From NCBI RefSeq assembly GCF_003991425.1, contig NZ_CP034346.1:595501-659500 (forward strand): 64,000 nucleotides of DNA. The letters run 5' to 3'. The DNA is from Paenibacillus lutimineralis. Its GTDB lineage: Bacteria; Bacillota; Bacilli; Paenibacillales; Paenibacillaceae. Positions 44,534 through 53,929 of the stretch are shown in pieces. Made by a program: the position numbers and the translations under genes. Every line of letters begins with the position of its first letter. The first letter of the stretch is position 1. The notes under the pieces were generated by a model. It was not told the DNA's origin. It worked only from the letters and a program-made list of their open reading frames with translations, and did not search any database.

Positions 44534-44583
44534 AGGACTGTGAAGATCGACGGGGTTTTGTCGAAATTCAGGTCCTTTTTTTC
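44534..44583 (+). terminator. terminator after LacI gene
   Basis: Outer stem AGGACTG/CAGGTCCT (one bulge), inner TCGAC/GTCGA, then seven T. Confidence 0.75.
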
Positions 44584-44622
44584 ACGTTACAATTTGCCCC
44601 AAATAAATAAATATCATAATTA

Positions 44623-44666
44623 ATTTGCGCAAATGTATTGACTCGGCAAATCGACGGATGTATGAT
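44623..44666 (+). promoter_or_regulatory. upstream promoter with palindromic operator
   Basis: A perfect 12-bp palindrome ATTTGCGCAAAT (44623-44634) lies next to TTGACT (44638-44643), with TATGAT 17 nt on (44661-44666). It would drive the Gfo/Idh/MocA gene about 290 nt downstream. Confidence 0.65.
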
Positions 44667-44812
44667 GTAAGCGTTATGATGAATGGCGATATAATGCTGT
44701 TCAATTGCTATTATTATTTGAAATCATGCGATATACTTGGAGATATAACAGCTCCTAGGATCGTATGTTATATTAGCAGAGAAGGACGACTCATATAGTT
44801 AGCTCATTCGTT

Positions 44813-44855
44813 ATTTGCGCAATTTTTGCACTAATTTGCATTAATGTTGTATGAT
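44813..44855 (+). promoter_or_regulatory. second promoter with related operator
   Basis: ATTTGCGCAATTT followed by further TTTGC repeats overlaps TTGCAC (44826-44831); TATGAT is 18 nt on (44850-44855). An inverted repeat ATATAAC/GTTATAT lies between the two promoters (44744-44773). Nothing else is recognised in the 425-nt gap 44533-44957. Confidence 0.5.
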
Positions 44856-44957
44856 CGCACGTTGCGCTGAAGCTGTACCGAATTGTGTTGATCTGCGGGG
44901 CCACATCTCTGCCAGCAAGCTTTTATTCTATCACTACATATGGGAGGCAGCGTACAT

Positions 44958-46109
44958 ATGGAGCAAGTCAGATTAGGGATCATTGGAGCAAGAGGAAGAG
45001 GTATCATTGCGAAGTATTGGCATAACCCGGAGGGTCGCTCGGTTGTTGTCGGTGCGGTTGACGTCGATCCCAAGAAGCTGGAGGAGTTCAAAGAGGATGT
45101 AAATTCGGATGCATTTGTAACAACGGACTATCGCGAGCTTATTGCCCGTGAGGATATAGATGCGATTGCTGTCATGTCGCCGGATTATTGTCATGAGGAG
45201 CATGCGATAGCGGCCTTGAAGGCAGGCAAGCATGTGTTCTGTGAGAAGCCGCTCGCAATTACAGTGGATGGTTGTGACAATATATTAAGAGCATGGAAGC
45301 AGTCCGGCAAGCATCTGATGGTCGGCTTCAACATGCGTTATATGAACATGTACCGCACGATGAAGGAAATCGTTGATTCAGGTGTAATTGGCGAGATCAA
45401 GGCCGTATGGGTGCGTCACTTCGTCGGACTTGGGGGCTATTATTATTATCATGACTGGCATGCCAATTCTAAGAATACGACCGGACTACTGCTGCAGAAG
45501 GGATCGCATGATCTGGATGTGATTCACTGGATCACTGGCCGATATGCTACGAAGGTTAGCGCGTTCGGCAGCTTGGATTTCTATGGCGGAGATAAGCCTA
45601 ATGATCTGACTTGTCCAACTTGCAGTGAGCGTGAGACTTGCACGGAGGCGAGTCCTGGGCGACTTATTCAATGCGCCTTCCGCGAAGAGGTGAATGTCGA
45701 GGATAACAACATGGTCATCATGGAGCTTGAAGGCGGCATTAAAGCCTCGTACCTCCAATGCCATTTTACGCCGGATTATCAGCGAAATTATGTATTCATT
45801 GGTACGGAAGGCCGGATGGAGAATAGCGAGCCTGAGAATAAGGTGTATGTGAAGACGAGACGTTCGAACAATGACAGGGAACTCTCCGATCGCGTCTATC
45901 ATATCAAGGAAGCCGAAGGCTCCCATGGTGGCGCAGATCCAAATATTTGCAAGGACTTCATCGATATGATTCTCGATGGCAAACAACCGGTAGCTACACC
46001 GATTGCGGGAAGAATGAGCGTAGCCGTGGGCTGCGCTGCGACAGAATCGATCCGGGCCGGAGGCAAGGTTGTTCAAATATCCCCTGCTCCTGAATTCATG
46101 CAACAGTGA
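44958..46109 (+). CDS. Gfo/Idh/MocA-family oxidoreductase with Cys cluster
   Basis: A 383-aa NAD(P)-dependent dehydrogenase. Rossmann motif LGIIGARGRG (a GARGRG variant of GxGxxG), HVFCEKPLAIT with the family Lys, and LLLQKGSHDLDVIHWITG with the catalytic His region. A cysteine group, LTCPTCSERETCTE plus a later Cys (IQCAF), lies near residues 222-245; a similar one is in the other large Gfo/Idh protein of this region. ATG 44958 (GGGAGG 10 nt upstream) is preferred to 44940. It stands between the second LacI gene and a sugar ABC transporter, so it may process the imported sugar. Confidence 0.9.
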   Translation: MEQVRLGIIGARGRGIIAKYWHNPEGRSVVVGAVDVDPKKLEEFKEDVNSDAFVTTDYRELIAREDIDAIAVMSPDYCHEEHAIAALKAGKHVFCEKPLAITVDGCDNILRAWKQSGKHLMVGFNMRYMNMYRTMKEIVDSGVIGEIKAVWVRHFVGLGGYYYYHDWHANSKNTTGLLLQKGSHDLDVIHWITGRYATKVSAFGSLDFYGGDKPNDLTCPTCSERETCTEASPGRLIQCAFREEVNVEDNNMVIMELEGGIKASYLQCHFTPDYQRNYVFIGTEGRMENSEPENKVYVKTRRSNNDRELSDRVYHIKEAEGSHGGADPNICKDFIDMILDGKQPVATPIAGRMSVAVGCAATESIRAGGKVVQISPAPEFMQQ

Positions 46110-46143
46110 TTTTTTAACTATGTGTCCACACCCTTTATATATA

Positions 46144-46187
46144 GCTGTCCTCGTCGGTTATTGAAACGGCGCAGGGCAGCCTTTTTT
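46144..46187 (+). terminator. Rho-independent terminator
   Basis: Stem GCTGTCCT/AGGGCAGC (46144-46151, 46173-46180), then a run of seven T. Confidence 0.75.
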
Positions 46188-46364
46188 TGCTTATGGAGGA
46201 GGGCGAGCTGCGGGTCGCAACAAAAGATTCTGGGCAAGCGTTAAAATCTTACAGTTTGCTACCCAGGTGGATTTTAGGAGGATCCCTAAGGCTGCGAATA
46301 CAAAGTAATATGGGGAGTATGACGACACAAAAGCGCAGGGCAGCTGCTAAAGGCAGCCGCATTT

Positions 46365-46560
46365 GCTAACGGAAACTACAGCCGCTATCTGAGTAAAATG
46401 AGGCTGTTTTGGATTTTAACGGAACTGAGCGACCTTATTTCGTAAAAAAGAGGGGGTCAACTCGTATTCGTCAGGAATAGCGTCCCTTGTTCCGTTAGAT
46501 TTAAAATGGGAGCGTTACGGCCGATATAAGGGCTGCTATTTCCCTTACATAGAATTGGGA
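46365..46560. repeat. structured intergenic repeat element
   Basis: Non-coding sequence with repeated TAACGGAA segments and a long imperfect hairpin. TTTTAACGGAAC (46414-46425) faces GTTCCGTTAGATTTAAAA (46489-46506), and inner GACCTTATT faces AATAGCGTC. It resembles short intergenic repeats I associate with Paenibacillus genomes, but this cannot be verified here. The remaining parts of the 619-nt gap 46110-46728 hold a terminator at 46144 and no credible gene; the 60-codon frame at 46187-46369 looks non-coding. Confidence 0.5.
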
Positions 46561-46728
46561 CGAGCCCGACCATTTACAGAGATGCTCGAGGCTAGCAGGG
46601 TCAAGATCTGTATATCGATGTCAACACAAGTATATAGAATGCATGCGTTTACATTTCTATACTTAAATTAAGAAAGCCGTAGTGAACGCAATTCACTGCT
46701 CATTCAAAAAGACATATGGAGGGGTAAT

Positions 46729-48381
46729 ATGAACAGAAAGGCAAAAATGCTACTAGTCTTAACATTAGTATTCAGCCTGGCGCTTACGGCGTGTGGCAAA
46801 GCTGAGGAGAAAGCTGAGCAGCCACAGAAGCCGGAAACTTCGGCAGCGCAAGAGGATCCAAATGCAGTGATTGAAGTATCGACCGTAGTACCGAGTGACC
46901 AATATTTGAAGTTTGATGAAGGCGAGACGTACGACAAGAATGCGGTTTACGATCAGTACGAGAAAGATATTGGTGTAAAAATCACAAATAAATGGATAAC
47001 GGACACAAGCCAATTCAAAGAGAAGGTTAAGATGACGATCGCTTCTAATGATCTGCCGGATTTCATGCCAGTCAACGCAACTCAGCTAAAAGAATTAACG
47101 GAAGCAGATATGATTATGGATTTGACTGATATATACGAGCAGTATGCAACGGATCAAACGAAGGAATTCTTCCAGAAGGATGGCGGCATGCAGATGAAAT
47201 CTGCTATGTTCGACGGCAAGCTGATGGGGATTCCGAGATCGTCTAACCCTTTATATCTCCAATTCTTGTACGTTCGTACAGATTGGCTGAAAGAGATGAA
47301 TCTTCCTGAACCGAAGACGATGGATGAGCTGATGAAGATCTCTGAGGAATTTTCGAAGAGAACTGAAAACGGTAAATCGTATGGCCTTGCAGTTAGTAAA
47401 GATCCTTTTAATGTCGATACAGGCGTGACAGGACTTAGAGCCTTCTTAAACGGTTACCATGCATACGAGAACATGTGGATCGAAGACGGGAACGGCAATT
47501 TAGTGAATAGTGATATTCAGCCTGAAATGAAAAATGCTCTTGCCGCTTTGCAGGATATGTTCAAGAAAGGCCTGATTGATCCGGAATTTGCTGTTAAAGA
47601 TGCAGAGAAGGAAGCAGAGTTAATCTACAATAATCAAATTGGGCTTGTGTATGGTGCATCTTGGGTACCAGCACAGCTTGTCAAAGGTGCAGTTAAGGAT
47701 GGCAAGGTTGTTCAGGAATGGGGGGTATATCCAATACCTTCAGTAGATAGCAATCCAGCCTTGAACCAAATTGGTCTAGGGGCGGACGAATATTATGTCG
47801 TAGCGAAGCAAGCCAAGCATCCGGAAGGTTTTATTAAGCTGCTTAATCAGTGGATTGTGGTGGATAACGCACTCGATCCGACAGATGAACAAAAGATATA
47901 TATGTACGGTAAAGATCGCAAGGAGAAAGGGAACAACTATTGGCTGCTTAGTCCAGTCCGCGTAGGCAACCAAACAGACAATAACGGAGTCATCTTGCCG
48001 AAAGCTATTGCCAACAAGGATGAAAGCATTCTAGAGACCGCGGATCAGCGAACTCGTTATGGAAGAGCTATGCAATATTTGGATGGGGATACCAGCTTGT
48101 GGTGGGAATATTTAATTTCTGGTCCTAATGGCGCGTTCTCGATCGTTCCAAAGGTACAAGAAGAGAAACTTTATTTGCAAAACAAGTTCTACGGTGCACC
48201 AACGCCTACCATGGCGGATCGAGAGGAAATCTTGAAGAAGAAGCGGGACGAAGTCTTCTTTAAAATTATTATGAATCAAGTCTCTATCGATGAATTTGAT
48301 AAATTTGTTGCCGAGTGGAAGAAGCTTGGCGGAGATGAAATGACTAAAGAAGTGAACGAATGGTACGCCGATCATAAATAA
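46729..48381 (+). CDS. sugar ABC transporter substrate-binding lipoprotein, LplA-like
   Basis: A 550-aa extracellular binding protein. A lipoprotein signal peptide with lipobox LTAC-G sets Cys at about residue 22, followed by a charged linker (EEKAEQPQKPETS). The body has the features of large family-1 binding proteins (SNDLPDFMPVN, GIPRSSNPLYLQFLYVRTDWLKE as landmarks). Such proteins serve CUT1 importers for oligosaccharides. GGAGGGG lies 5 nt before the ATG. The two permease genes follow at once; no ATPase is encoded, and these systems commonly share an MsmX-type ATPase encoded elsewhere. Confidence 0.92.
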   Translation: MNRKAKMLLVLTLVFSLALTACGKAEEKAEQPQKPETSAAQEDPNAVIEVSTVVPSDQYLKFDEGETYDKNAVYDQYEKDIGVKITNKWITDTSQFKEKVKMTIASNDLPDFMPVNATQLKELTEADMIMDLTDIYEQYATDQTKEFFQKDGGMQMKSAMFDGKLMGIPRSSNPLYLQFLYVRTDWLKEMNLPEPKTMDELMKISEEFSKRTENGKSYGLAVSKDPFNVDTGVTGLRAFLNGYHAYENMWIEDGNGNLVNSDIQPEMKNALAALQDMFKKGLIDPEFAVKDAEKEAELIYNNQIGLVYGASWVPAQLVKGAVKDGKVVQEWGVYPIPSVDSNPALNQIGLGADEYYVVAKQAKHPEGFIKLLNQWIVVDNALDPTDEQKIYMYGKDRKEKGNNYWLLSPVRVGNQTDNNGVILPKAIANKDESILETADQRTRYGRAMQYLDGDTSLWWEYLISGPNGAFSIVPKVQEEKLYLQNKFYGAPTPTMADREEILKKKRDEVFFKIIMNQVSIDEFDKFVAEWKKLGGDEMTKEVNEWYADHK

Positions 48382-48446
48382 AGGACATTCAGTATAGAGG
48401 GGTTGGGTCACTCAATCCCTCTTTCTATTCCAACGAGGTGATACGA

Positions 48447-49352
48447 GTGAAGACTATAACGCGGACATGGAGAAAAGAATGGCCGCTTCATATGATGCTG
48501 ATCCCTGGACTGGCGATGCTTATTATATTCAGCTACATACCGATGGCCGGAATCATGATGGCTTTCCAAAAATACATTCCGAATCGCGGTTTGTTCGGAT
48601 CACCTTTTATCGGCTGGTCCAACTTCAAGCTGCTGCTTGAATACCCGGACATCGGCCGCATCTTCTTCAATACGATATTTATTGCATTCATGAAGATTGT
48701 AGCTGGCCTGGTCGTTCCGATTACGATGGCGATTCTACTAAATGAGATTGCAAGAGAATGGGTAAAAAGGACGTTCCAGACCCTGGTCTATTTGCCTCAC
48801 TTCTTATCCTGGGTACTGCTCAGCGGTATTTTGATCGACGTACTGTCGCCTTCCTCCGGGATCGTTAACCAGGTGCTCGGGCTATTTGGAGCCAAACCGA
48901 TCTTCTTCTTAGGGGATAACGCTTGGTTTCCTTATGTAATGGTCATCTCGGATGTATGGAAGGAATTCGGGTTCGGTACCATTGTCTACTTGGCCGCATT
49001 GACAGGAATTAATCCTTCCCTCTATGAGGCTGCAGAGATCGATGGCGCAGGCCGGTTCAAGCAGACACTGTTTGTGACGCTGCCAGGAATGATGCCGATT
49101 ATCGTTCTGATGATGACCCTGAATATCGGTAATGTCCTGAATGCAGGCTTCGATCAAATATTCAACCTATACAGTCCTCAAGTGTATGAAAGCGCGGATA
49201 TTATCGATACATTTGTATATCGCATGGGGATTCAGCAAGCGCAGTTTGGCTTTGCTACTGCGGTAGGATTACTGAAGTCCGTAGTGTCCTTCATCTTTAT
49301 GTCAATGTCATACATTCTAGCTTATCGAGTTGCCAACTATCGAATTTTCTAG
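48447..49352 (+). CDS. sugar ABC transporter permease, LplB-like
   Basis: A 301-aa inner-membrane permease of the CUT1 family with six predicted membrane segments, starting WPLHMMLIPGLAMLIIFSYIP. The EAA loop EAAEIDGAGRFKQTLFVTLP contacts the ATPase. GTG 48447 is preferred over GTG 48438, since AGGTG lies 6 nt before the former. It partners the preceding binding protein and the following permease. Confidence 0.93.
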   Translation: MKTITRTWRKEWPLHMMLIPGLAMLIIFSYIPMAGIMMAFQKYIPNRGLFGSPFIGWSNFKLLLEYPDIGRIFFNTIFIAFMKIVAGLVVPITMAILLNEIAREWVKRTFQTLVYLPHFLSWVLLSGILIDVLSPSSGIVNQVLGLFGAKPIFFLGDNAWFPYVMVISDVWKEFGFGTIVYLAALTGINPSLYEAAEIDGAGRFKQTLFVTLPGMMPIIVLMMTLNIGNVLNAGFDQIFNLYSPQVYESADIIDTFVYRMGIQQAQFGFATAVGLLKSVVSFIFMSMSYILAYRVANYRIF

Positions 49353-49385
49353 TTCATTAGCGAATGCTTGGAAGGGAGCAGCATC

Positions 49386-50270
49386 ATGACACACAATAAA
49401 TCATGGGGCAGAAGGGTGTTTCTAGTCGGCAATTATTGTTTTCTAGGGTTCGTCTCCCTGTTATGCTTAATGCCGATCATCCACATTCTGTCGATGTCAT
49501 TAAGCTCCGGAGCGGCTGCGTCTGCAGGGAAGGTTATCTTGTGGCCAGTTGAATTTACAACTGCCGCTTACGAGAATGTGTTTGGTAAACCGGAGTATTT
49601 GCGTGCTTTTGCCGTATCGATTCAAAGGGTGGTCTTAGGAACAGCTTTCAGCATGCTCTTAACGATCATAACCGCCTATCCTTTGTCCAAAGATACGCAG
49701 CATTTTCGTTTTCGCACCGGGTACGCATGGATATTTGTATTCACGATCCTCTTCAATGGCGGATTGATTCCAATGTACTTGACGGTGAAATCGCTGGGCT
49801 TGATCGACTCGATCTGGGCGCTGGTGCTGCCGGGAGCGGTGCAAGTATTTAATATTATCCTGCTGCTTAACTTCTATCGGAATCTGCCGAAGGAGCTGGA
49901 GGAATCCTCGCGTATTGACGGGGCTGGCCATTTCAAGACACTGTGGAAGATATATGCCCCGTTGTCGCTGCCGGCACTTGCGACTACAGGACTATTTACG
50001 ATTGTAGGCCATTGGAACAGCTGGTTCGACGGAATGCTCTATATGAACCATCCTGATAATTATCCGCTCCAAACCTTCTTACAAACGGTTATAATTAATA
50101 TGGATTTCCGGTTCATTAAGGCAGAGAATGCTGAATTGATGCTGAAGCTGTCGGACCGGACCAGTAGAGCCGCCCAGATCTTCGTGGCCGCATTTCCGAT
50201 TTTGATTATTTATCCGTTCATGCAGCGTTTCTTTATTAAGGGGATCGTAATGGGAAGCGTTAAGGAATAG
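49386..50270 (+). CDS. sugar ABC transporter permease, YtcP-like
   Basis: Second permease of the importer, 294 aa, six membrane segments, with EAA loop EESSRIDGAGHFKTLWKIYAP and the typical end FFIKGIVMGSVKE. ATG 49386 has AAGGGAG 7 nt upstream; an in-frame TTG at 49368 is less likely. A fragment of the MITE-like repeat begins right at its stop codon. Confidence 0.93.
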   Translation: MTHNKSWGRRVFLVGNYCFLGFVSLLCLMPIIHILSMSLSSGAAASAGKVILWPVEFTTAAYENVFGKPEYLRAFAVSIQRVVLGTAFSMLLTIITAYPLSKDTQHFRFRTGYAWIFVFTILFNGGLIPMYLTVKSLGLIDSIWALVLPGAVQVFNIILLLNFYRNLPKELEESSRIDGAGHFKTLWKIYAPLSLPALATTGLFTIVGHWNSWFDGMLYMNHPDNYPLQTFLQTVIINMDFRFIKAENAELMLKLSDRTSRAAQIFVAAFPILIIYPFMQRFFIKGIVMGSVKE

Positions 50271-50310
50271 TTCCCACCTTCTCGGTGCTGAAAACCGCCC
50301 TTTTTGAACA
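50270..50310. repeat. right-end fragment of MITE-like repeat
   Basis: CTCGGTGCTGAAAACCG followed by CCCTTTTTGAAC matches the right end of the 15565-15807 element with few differences. It lies between the permease stop and the kinase gene. Confidence 0.6.
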
Positions 50311-50360
50311 TGGATGAATAGGTTTATACAACTTGATTCATCTATACAGGAGAGCTAGCT

Positions 50361-52094
50361 ATGAGAAAACTTCTACATTTCCGTGACTTTTCCATATTTA
50401 AGAAGATTATGGCGGCCTTTCTGGCTGCCTTGCTGCCGTTAATGCTGATTACATGGATTATTAACCAGCAGGGGGCTGCCAGCATTCGTAAGGGAATTTC
50501 CGAGTCGATGATGAACACCACCCATTTCTACCTCGATTCTCTCGATCAGGAAGTAGATCGTATATACCGCTATTTGCCAAACTATGTGATGGATACGGAC
50601 CTGATGGAGCTGGCCGCTACAGGAGATGTGATGAGCGCCTACGAGCGGTCTGCCAAAGTGCTAGAGATCCAGAAGCGGCTCCATCTGATGAAGGATTCAA
50701 GTCCGTTCATTCAGGAGTCCAGAGCGTATGTGCCTCTGATTGAGCGAACGATATTAAGCTCCAGCTATGAGACGAAGGTTGAGGAGCAGGAGTATCAAGC
50801 GATGCGTCAGAGTACCAATATGTATGATCAGCCGTTCATCTATTGGCAGAATAGGCTGTTCATCAGCATGCAGTATCCTGGGAGTACGGTTAGAGATCCT
50901 CTCTTCGCCATCAGTATTGAGCTGTCCACCAACAAAATTATCGAGAAGCTCTCGCAGATTACCAATTCCCGAGAAGGGCAGACTGCGATGTTACGCATGG
51001 ATCAGGAGTGGTCATTAGTAAGCGGGAGCAATACGGGACTTCTTGAAGTGATGAAGCAGCTGGCGGTTGACAAGCAGGAGCAGCAAGCGAAGGAAGGCTA
51101 TGAAACGATCAAGTTTGAAGGGAAGCGTTATTTAACGGTCTATCGCTATTCCGAGCTCTGGAATTCGTATTTAGTATCAAGTGTTCCTGAATCGGCGATA
51201 TTAGGCCCGATCCGTAAGTACCAGGTCTGGTTCTGGTGCGCTGCGGTTCTCGCTGTCGGTATCGTTCTGTTCTTCTCCTATTCGTTACGGAGATTGATCT
51301 ATCGCCCTTTGATGCGGCTTATCTACTCGTTTCGACGCGTACAACAGAATAAGCTGGAGTATATAGCGATCGATCGGGGCGAGGATGAATTCGGTTATTT
51401 ATATCATGCCTTTAACAACACGGTCAGTTCTTTGAAGACACTAATCGAGGAAAATTATGAGCAGCAAATCCGAAATCAACGGTCAGAGCTGAAGCGGCTG
51501 CAGTCGCAGATCAATCCTCATTTCTTGTACAATTGTTTCTTTGTATTATGCCGCTTGATCAAATCGGATCATCAAAAAGAGAAGGCTTATCAATTCTGCC
51601 TTTATATTGGTCAGTATTTTCAATTTATTACCCGCAATACCGAGGATGAAATCCCGCTCAGCATGGAGATGGATCATTCACGGACTTATGTCGAAATGCA
51701 GCGTATATGCTATGGCGACCGGATTGAAGTGGAATTTGATGCTCGCGTTCCCGATATGATGGTGCCGCGCCTTATTTTTCAGCCGATTATTGAGAATGCC
51801 TATGTGCATGCTCTTGGAAATATGAGAGGGAACGGCAAGCTTCGTGTGTACGGGGAACCGCAGGATAATACATTTATTCTCTGCGTTGAAGATAACGGCG
51901 ATAGCATAAGCGATTTAAATATTCAGCAGCTTAATGACCGCTTGGCACGGCCTCACTATACCTTTGAAGAGACGACCGGTCTGATTAATGTTCATCGCCG
52001 ATTGCAGCTTCGATACGGTGAGGAGTATGGAATCACGGTCTCACGTTCCGATCTAGGAGGCTTGAAGGTGACGATTCAATTAAGAATGAGCTAG
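50361..52094 (+). CDS. YesM-type sensor histidine kinase
   Basis: A 577-aa membrane kinase: TM1 (about 16-36, IMAAFLAALLPLMLITWII), a large extracellular sensing domain, TM2 (about 288-310), HAMP (IYRPLMRLIYSF), then the His_kinase domain with QINPHFLYNCFF (His387) and an ATPase domain (IIENAYVHAL, CVEDNGDS). AGGAGAG is 7 nt before the ATG. It follows the transporter genes and precedes its regulator gene, the standard arrangement for control of carbohydrate importers by the extracellular sugar or its binding protein. Confidence 0.93.
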   Translation: MRKLLHFRDFSIFKKIMAAFLAALLPLMLITWIINQQGAASIRKGISESMMNTTHFYLDSLDQEVDRIYRYLPNYVMDTDLMELAATGDVMSAYERSAKVLEIQKRLHLMKDSSPFIQESRAYVPLIERTILSSSYETKVEEQEYQAMRQSTNMYDQPFIYWQNRLFISMQYPGSTVRDPLFAISIELSTNKIIEKLSQITNSREGQTAMLRMDQEWSLVSGSNTGLLEVMKQLAVDKQEQQAKEGYETIKFEGKRYLTVYRYSELWNSYLVSSVPESAILGPIRKYQVWFWCAAVLAVGIVLFFSYSLRRLIYRPLMRLIYSFRRVQQNKLEYIAIDRGEDEFGYLYHAFNNTVSSLKTLIEENYEQQIRNQRSELKRLQSQINPHFLYNCFFVLCRLIKSDHQKEKAYQFCLYIGQYFQFITRNTEDEIPLSMEMDHSRTYVEMQRICYGDRIEVEFDARVPDMMVPRLIFQPIIENAYVHALGNMRGNGKLRVYGEPQDNTFILCVEDNGDSISDLNIQQLNDRLARPHYTFEETTGLINVHRRLQLRYGEEYGITVSRSDLGGLKVTIQLRMS

Positions 52095-52107
52095 AGGGGG
52101 AAACAGC

Positions 52108-53793
52108 ATGTATCACTTGTTAATCGTCGATGATCTTCCCATTATTGTTGATGGCCTTCTCGAATTGTTCGAGCAGACGTCGCATCTGGAGCTTAAGCTG
52201 TACAAAGCCTATTCCGGGGAGGAAGCCCTGGAAATTTTGAAAGCGCATTCTATCGATATCGTGATCTCGGATATCAAGATGCCCGGTCTTGAAGGGATTG
52301 AGCTGCTACAGGAGATCAGGCGTCATTGGCCGTCCTGCAAAGTGATATTTCTATCGGCATATAACGACTTCCAATATGCTAGAAGCGCCATCACCTATGG
52401 TGGATTTGAATATATCCTAAAGATCGAGAGCGATGATAAAATCATTCATTCTGTGGAAAGAGCGATTGCCAAGCTGGAGGAGGAGGCGAAGGAGAAGGCG
52501 ATTGTCGCTAAGGCTCAGGCGGATATGAGGATAGCCATGCCTTCGCTGCAGAAAGAGGCTGTGCTTGAACTATTGAAGGGTAGGCAGCTAAGTACAAAGC
52601 AGCTTCGCCATATGCTCGAGGAGGTTCGCATTCCGCTGGAGGCTGAGTTGCCGGTGTACATGATGCTGGGCCGGATCGAGGAATGGAAGCAAGGCCTGTC
52701 TGTGCAGGATAGAGCGCTCTATATCTATGCGTTCAAAAATATTAGCGATGAATATTTATCATCTCATGTGTGCAGCTACTCCTGCTGCTATGATCAGAAT
52801 AGAATCGTCTGGCTGATCCAACCGGTCAGAGAGGACATAAGCGGGGGCGCCGAGCCCTTCATGGATTGGATGAGAGCGCATCGCGAGGCGAAGCGACTCA
52901 TTCATGTAATTCAGCAGAGCTGTGAGCGGGTATTAGGTTTATCCGCCTCCTTTGTACTTAACAACAGAAGTACTTCATGGAATGAACTATCGCCATGCTT
53001 CCATACGCTTAAATATGATTTTGCCACCCAGCGGGAGGGAATAAGAGATATTGAATCTGCAGTATTTGCTGTGACGACCGACAACGATGAGGTCAGAACC
53101 CAGACACAGAGCTATGATCCGTTCTACCATACCCGTGTACAGCTTCTGATGACCTGTCTGGAGAACAACCATCAGGAGCAATTCAGCGAGCTTTACCTCG
53201 AACTCGTCTCTATTTGGAAGGAAGATACAGGGTCCTATGAGCGGAAAATCGAACTATACCATTCTCTGTCAGCGGTCTACTTGTTTTACCTCAGCAAGCA
53301 CCCGGAGGTTCGGGAATATTTGAATACCCTGCTTGACTTGGATCAACTATTCCATCCGCAGCATCAAGGATCCTGGGAGGAGCTTGATCATTATTTCTGG
53401 CAACTGGCCGAGTATATATTTGAATGGATTGCCTCCAGGGAAGAGGATACTCCTGCCGAGGTTGTCGCCAAGGTCCATCAGTATATTGAGAGGAATATTG
53501 CCGCGGACACTTCACTAAATGCACTCGCAGATTATGTAGGCCTGAATCCTTCCTATTTATCCAGGCTGTATAAGCAAATAACGGGAGAGGGACTATCGAA
53601 GTATATTAACGATTATCGTACGTTGGCGGCGAAGTCCATGCTCTTGAACTCATCCAAAAAAGTAGGCGAGATAGCTGCTGCGTTAGGCTATAACTCCGCA
53701 CTAGCCTTCATACGCTTCTTCAAACGGCAGAGTGGAATGACCCCGCAGGAATTCAGAATGCTGGGATCGGAGATTCAGCAGCAAAGTCAATAA
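52108..53793 (+). CDS. YesN-type AraC response regulator
   Basis: A 561-aa regulator: receiver domain with phospho-acceptor Asp55 (VISDIKMPGLEG), a long middle region, and an AraC-type double helix-turn-helix (LNALADYVGLNPSYLSRLY; VGEIAAALGYNSALAFIRFF; GMTPQEFR). It partners the preceding kinase and probably activates the adjacent importer and oxidoreductase genes. GGGGG is 7 nt before the ATG. Confidence 0.94.
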   Translation: MYHLLIVDDLPIIVDGLLELFEQTSHLELKLYKAYSGEEALEILKAHSIDIVISDIKMPGLEGIELLQEIRRHWPSCKVIFLSAYNDFQYARSAITYGGFEYILKIESDDKIIHSVERAIAKLEEEAKEKAIVAKAQADMRIAMPSLQKEAVLELLKGRQLSTKQLRHMLEEVRIPLEAELPVYMMLGRIEEWKQGLSVQDRALYIYAFKNISDEYLSSHVCSYSCCYDQNRIVWLIQPVREDISGGAEPFMDWMRAHREAKRLIHVIQQSCERVLGLSASFVLNNRSTSWNELSPCFHTLKYDFATQREGIRDIESAVFAVTTDNDEVRTQTQSYDPFYHTRVQLLMTCLENNHQEQFSELYLELVSIWKEDTGSYERKIELYHSLSAVYLFYLSKHPEVREYLNTLLDLDQLFHPQHQGSWEELDHYFWQLAEYIFEWIASREEDTPAEVVAKVHQYIERNIAADTSLNALADYVGLNPSYLSRLYKQITGEGLSKYINDYRTLAAKSMLLNSSKKVGEIAAALGYNSALAFIRFFKRQSGMTPQEFRMLGSEIQQQSQ

Positions 53794-53860
53794 GTGTATA
53801 TGAATCTCTATTCTTATCTATTTATCCACCTCCAGGTCCGTTACTACAATATAAGTGCGA

Positions 53861-53886
53861 GTTCAAAAAAGTCAGATTTTTTGAAC
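53861..53886. repeat. collapsed MITE-like repeat, ends only
   Basis: GTTCAAAAAA and TTTTTTGAAC separated by 6 nt, like the two ends of the 15565 element joined after internal deletion. It lies between the regulator and the oxidoreductase gene. Confidence 0.5.
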
Positions 53887-53929
53887 CACCTCTATTAAGT
53901 AACCGGTAAAGTGTCGAGGAGGAATAGAT

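Noticed and set aside
46187..46369. 60-codon frame after the oxidoreductase gene
   Set aside because: It runs from a terminator into repeat sequence, with no family and low-complexity basic composition.
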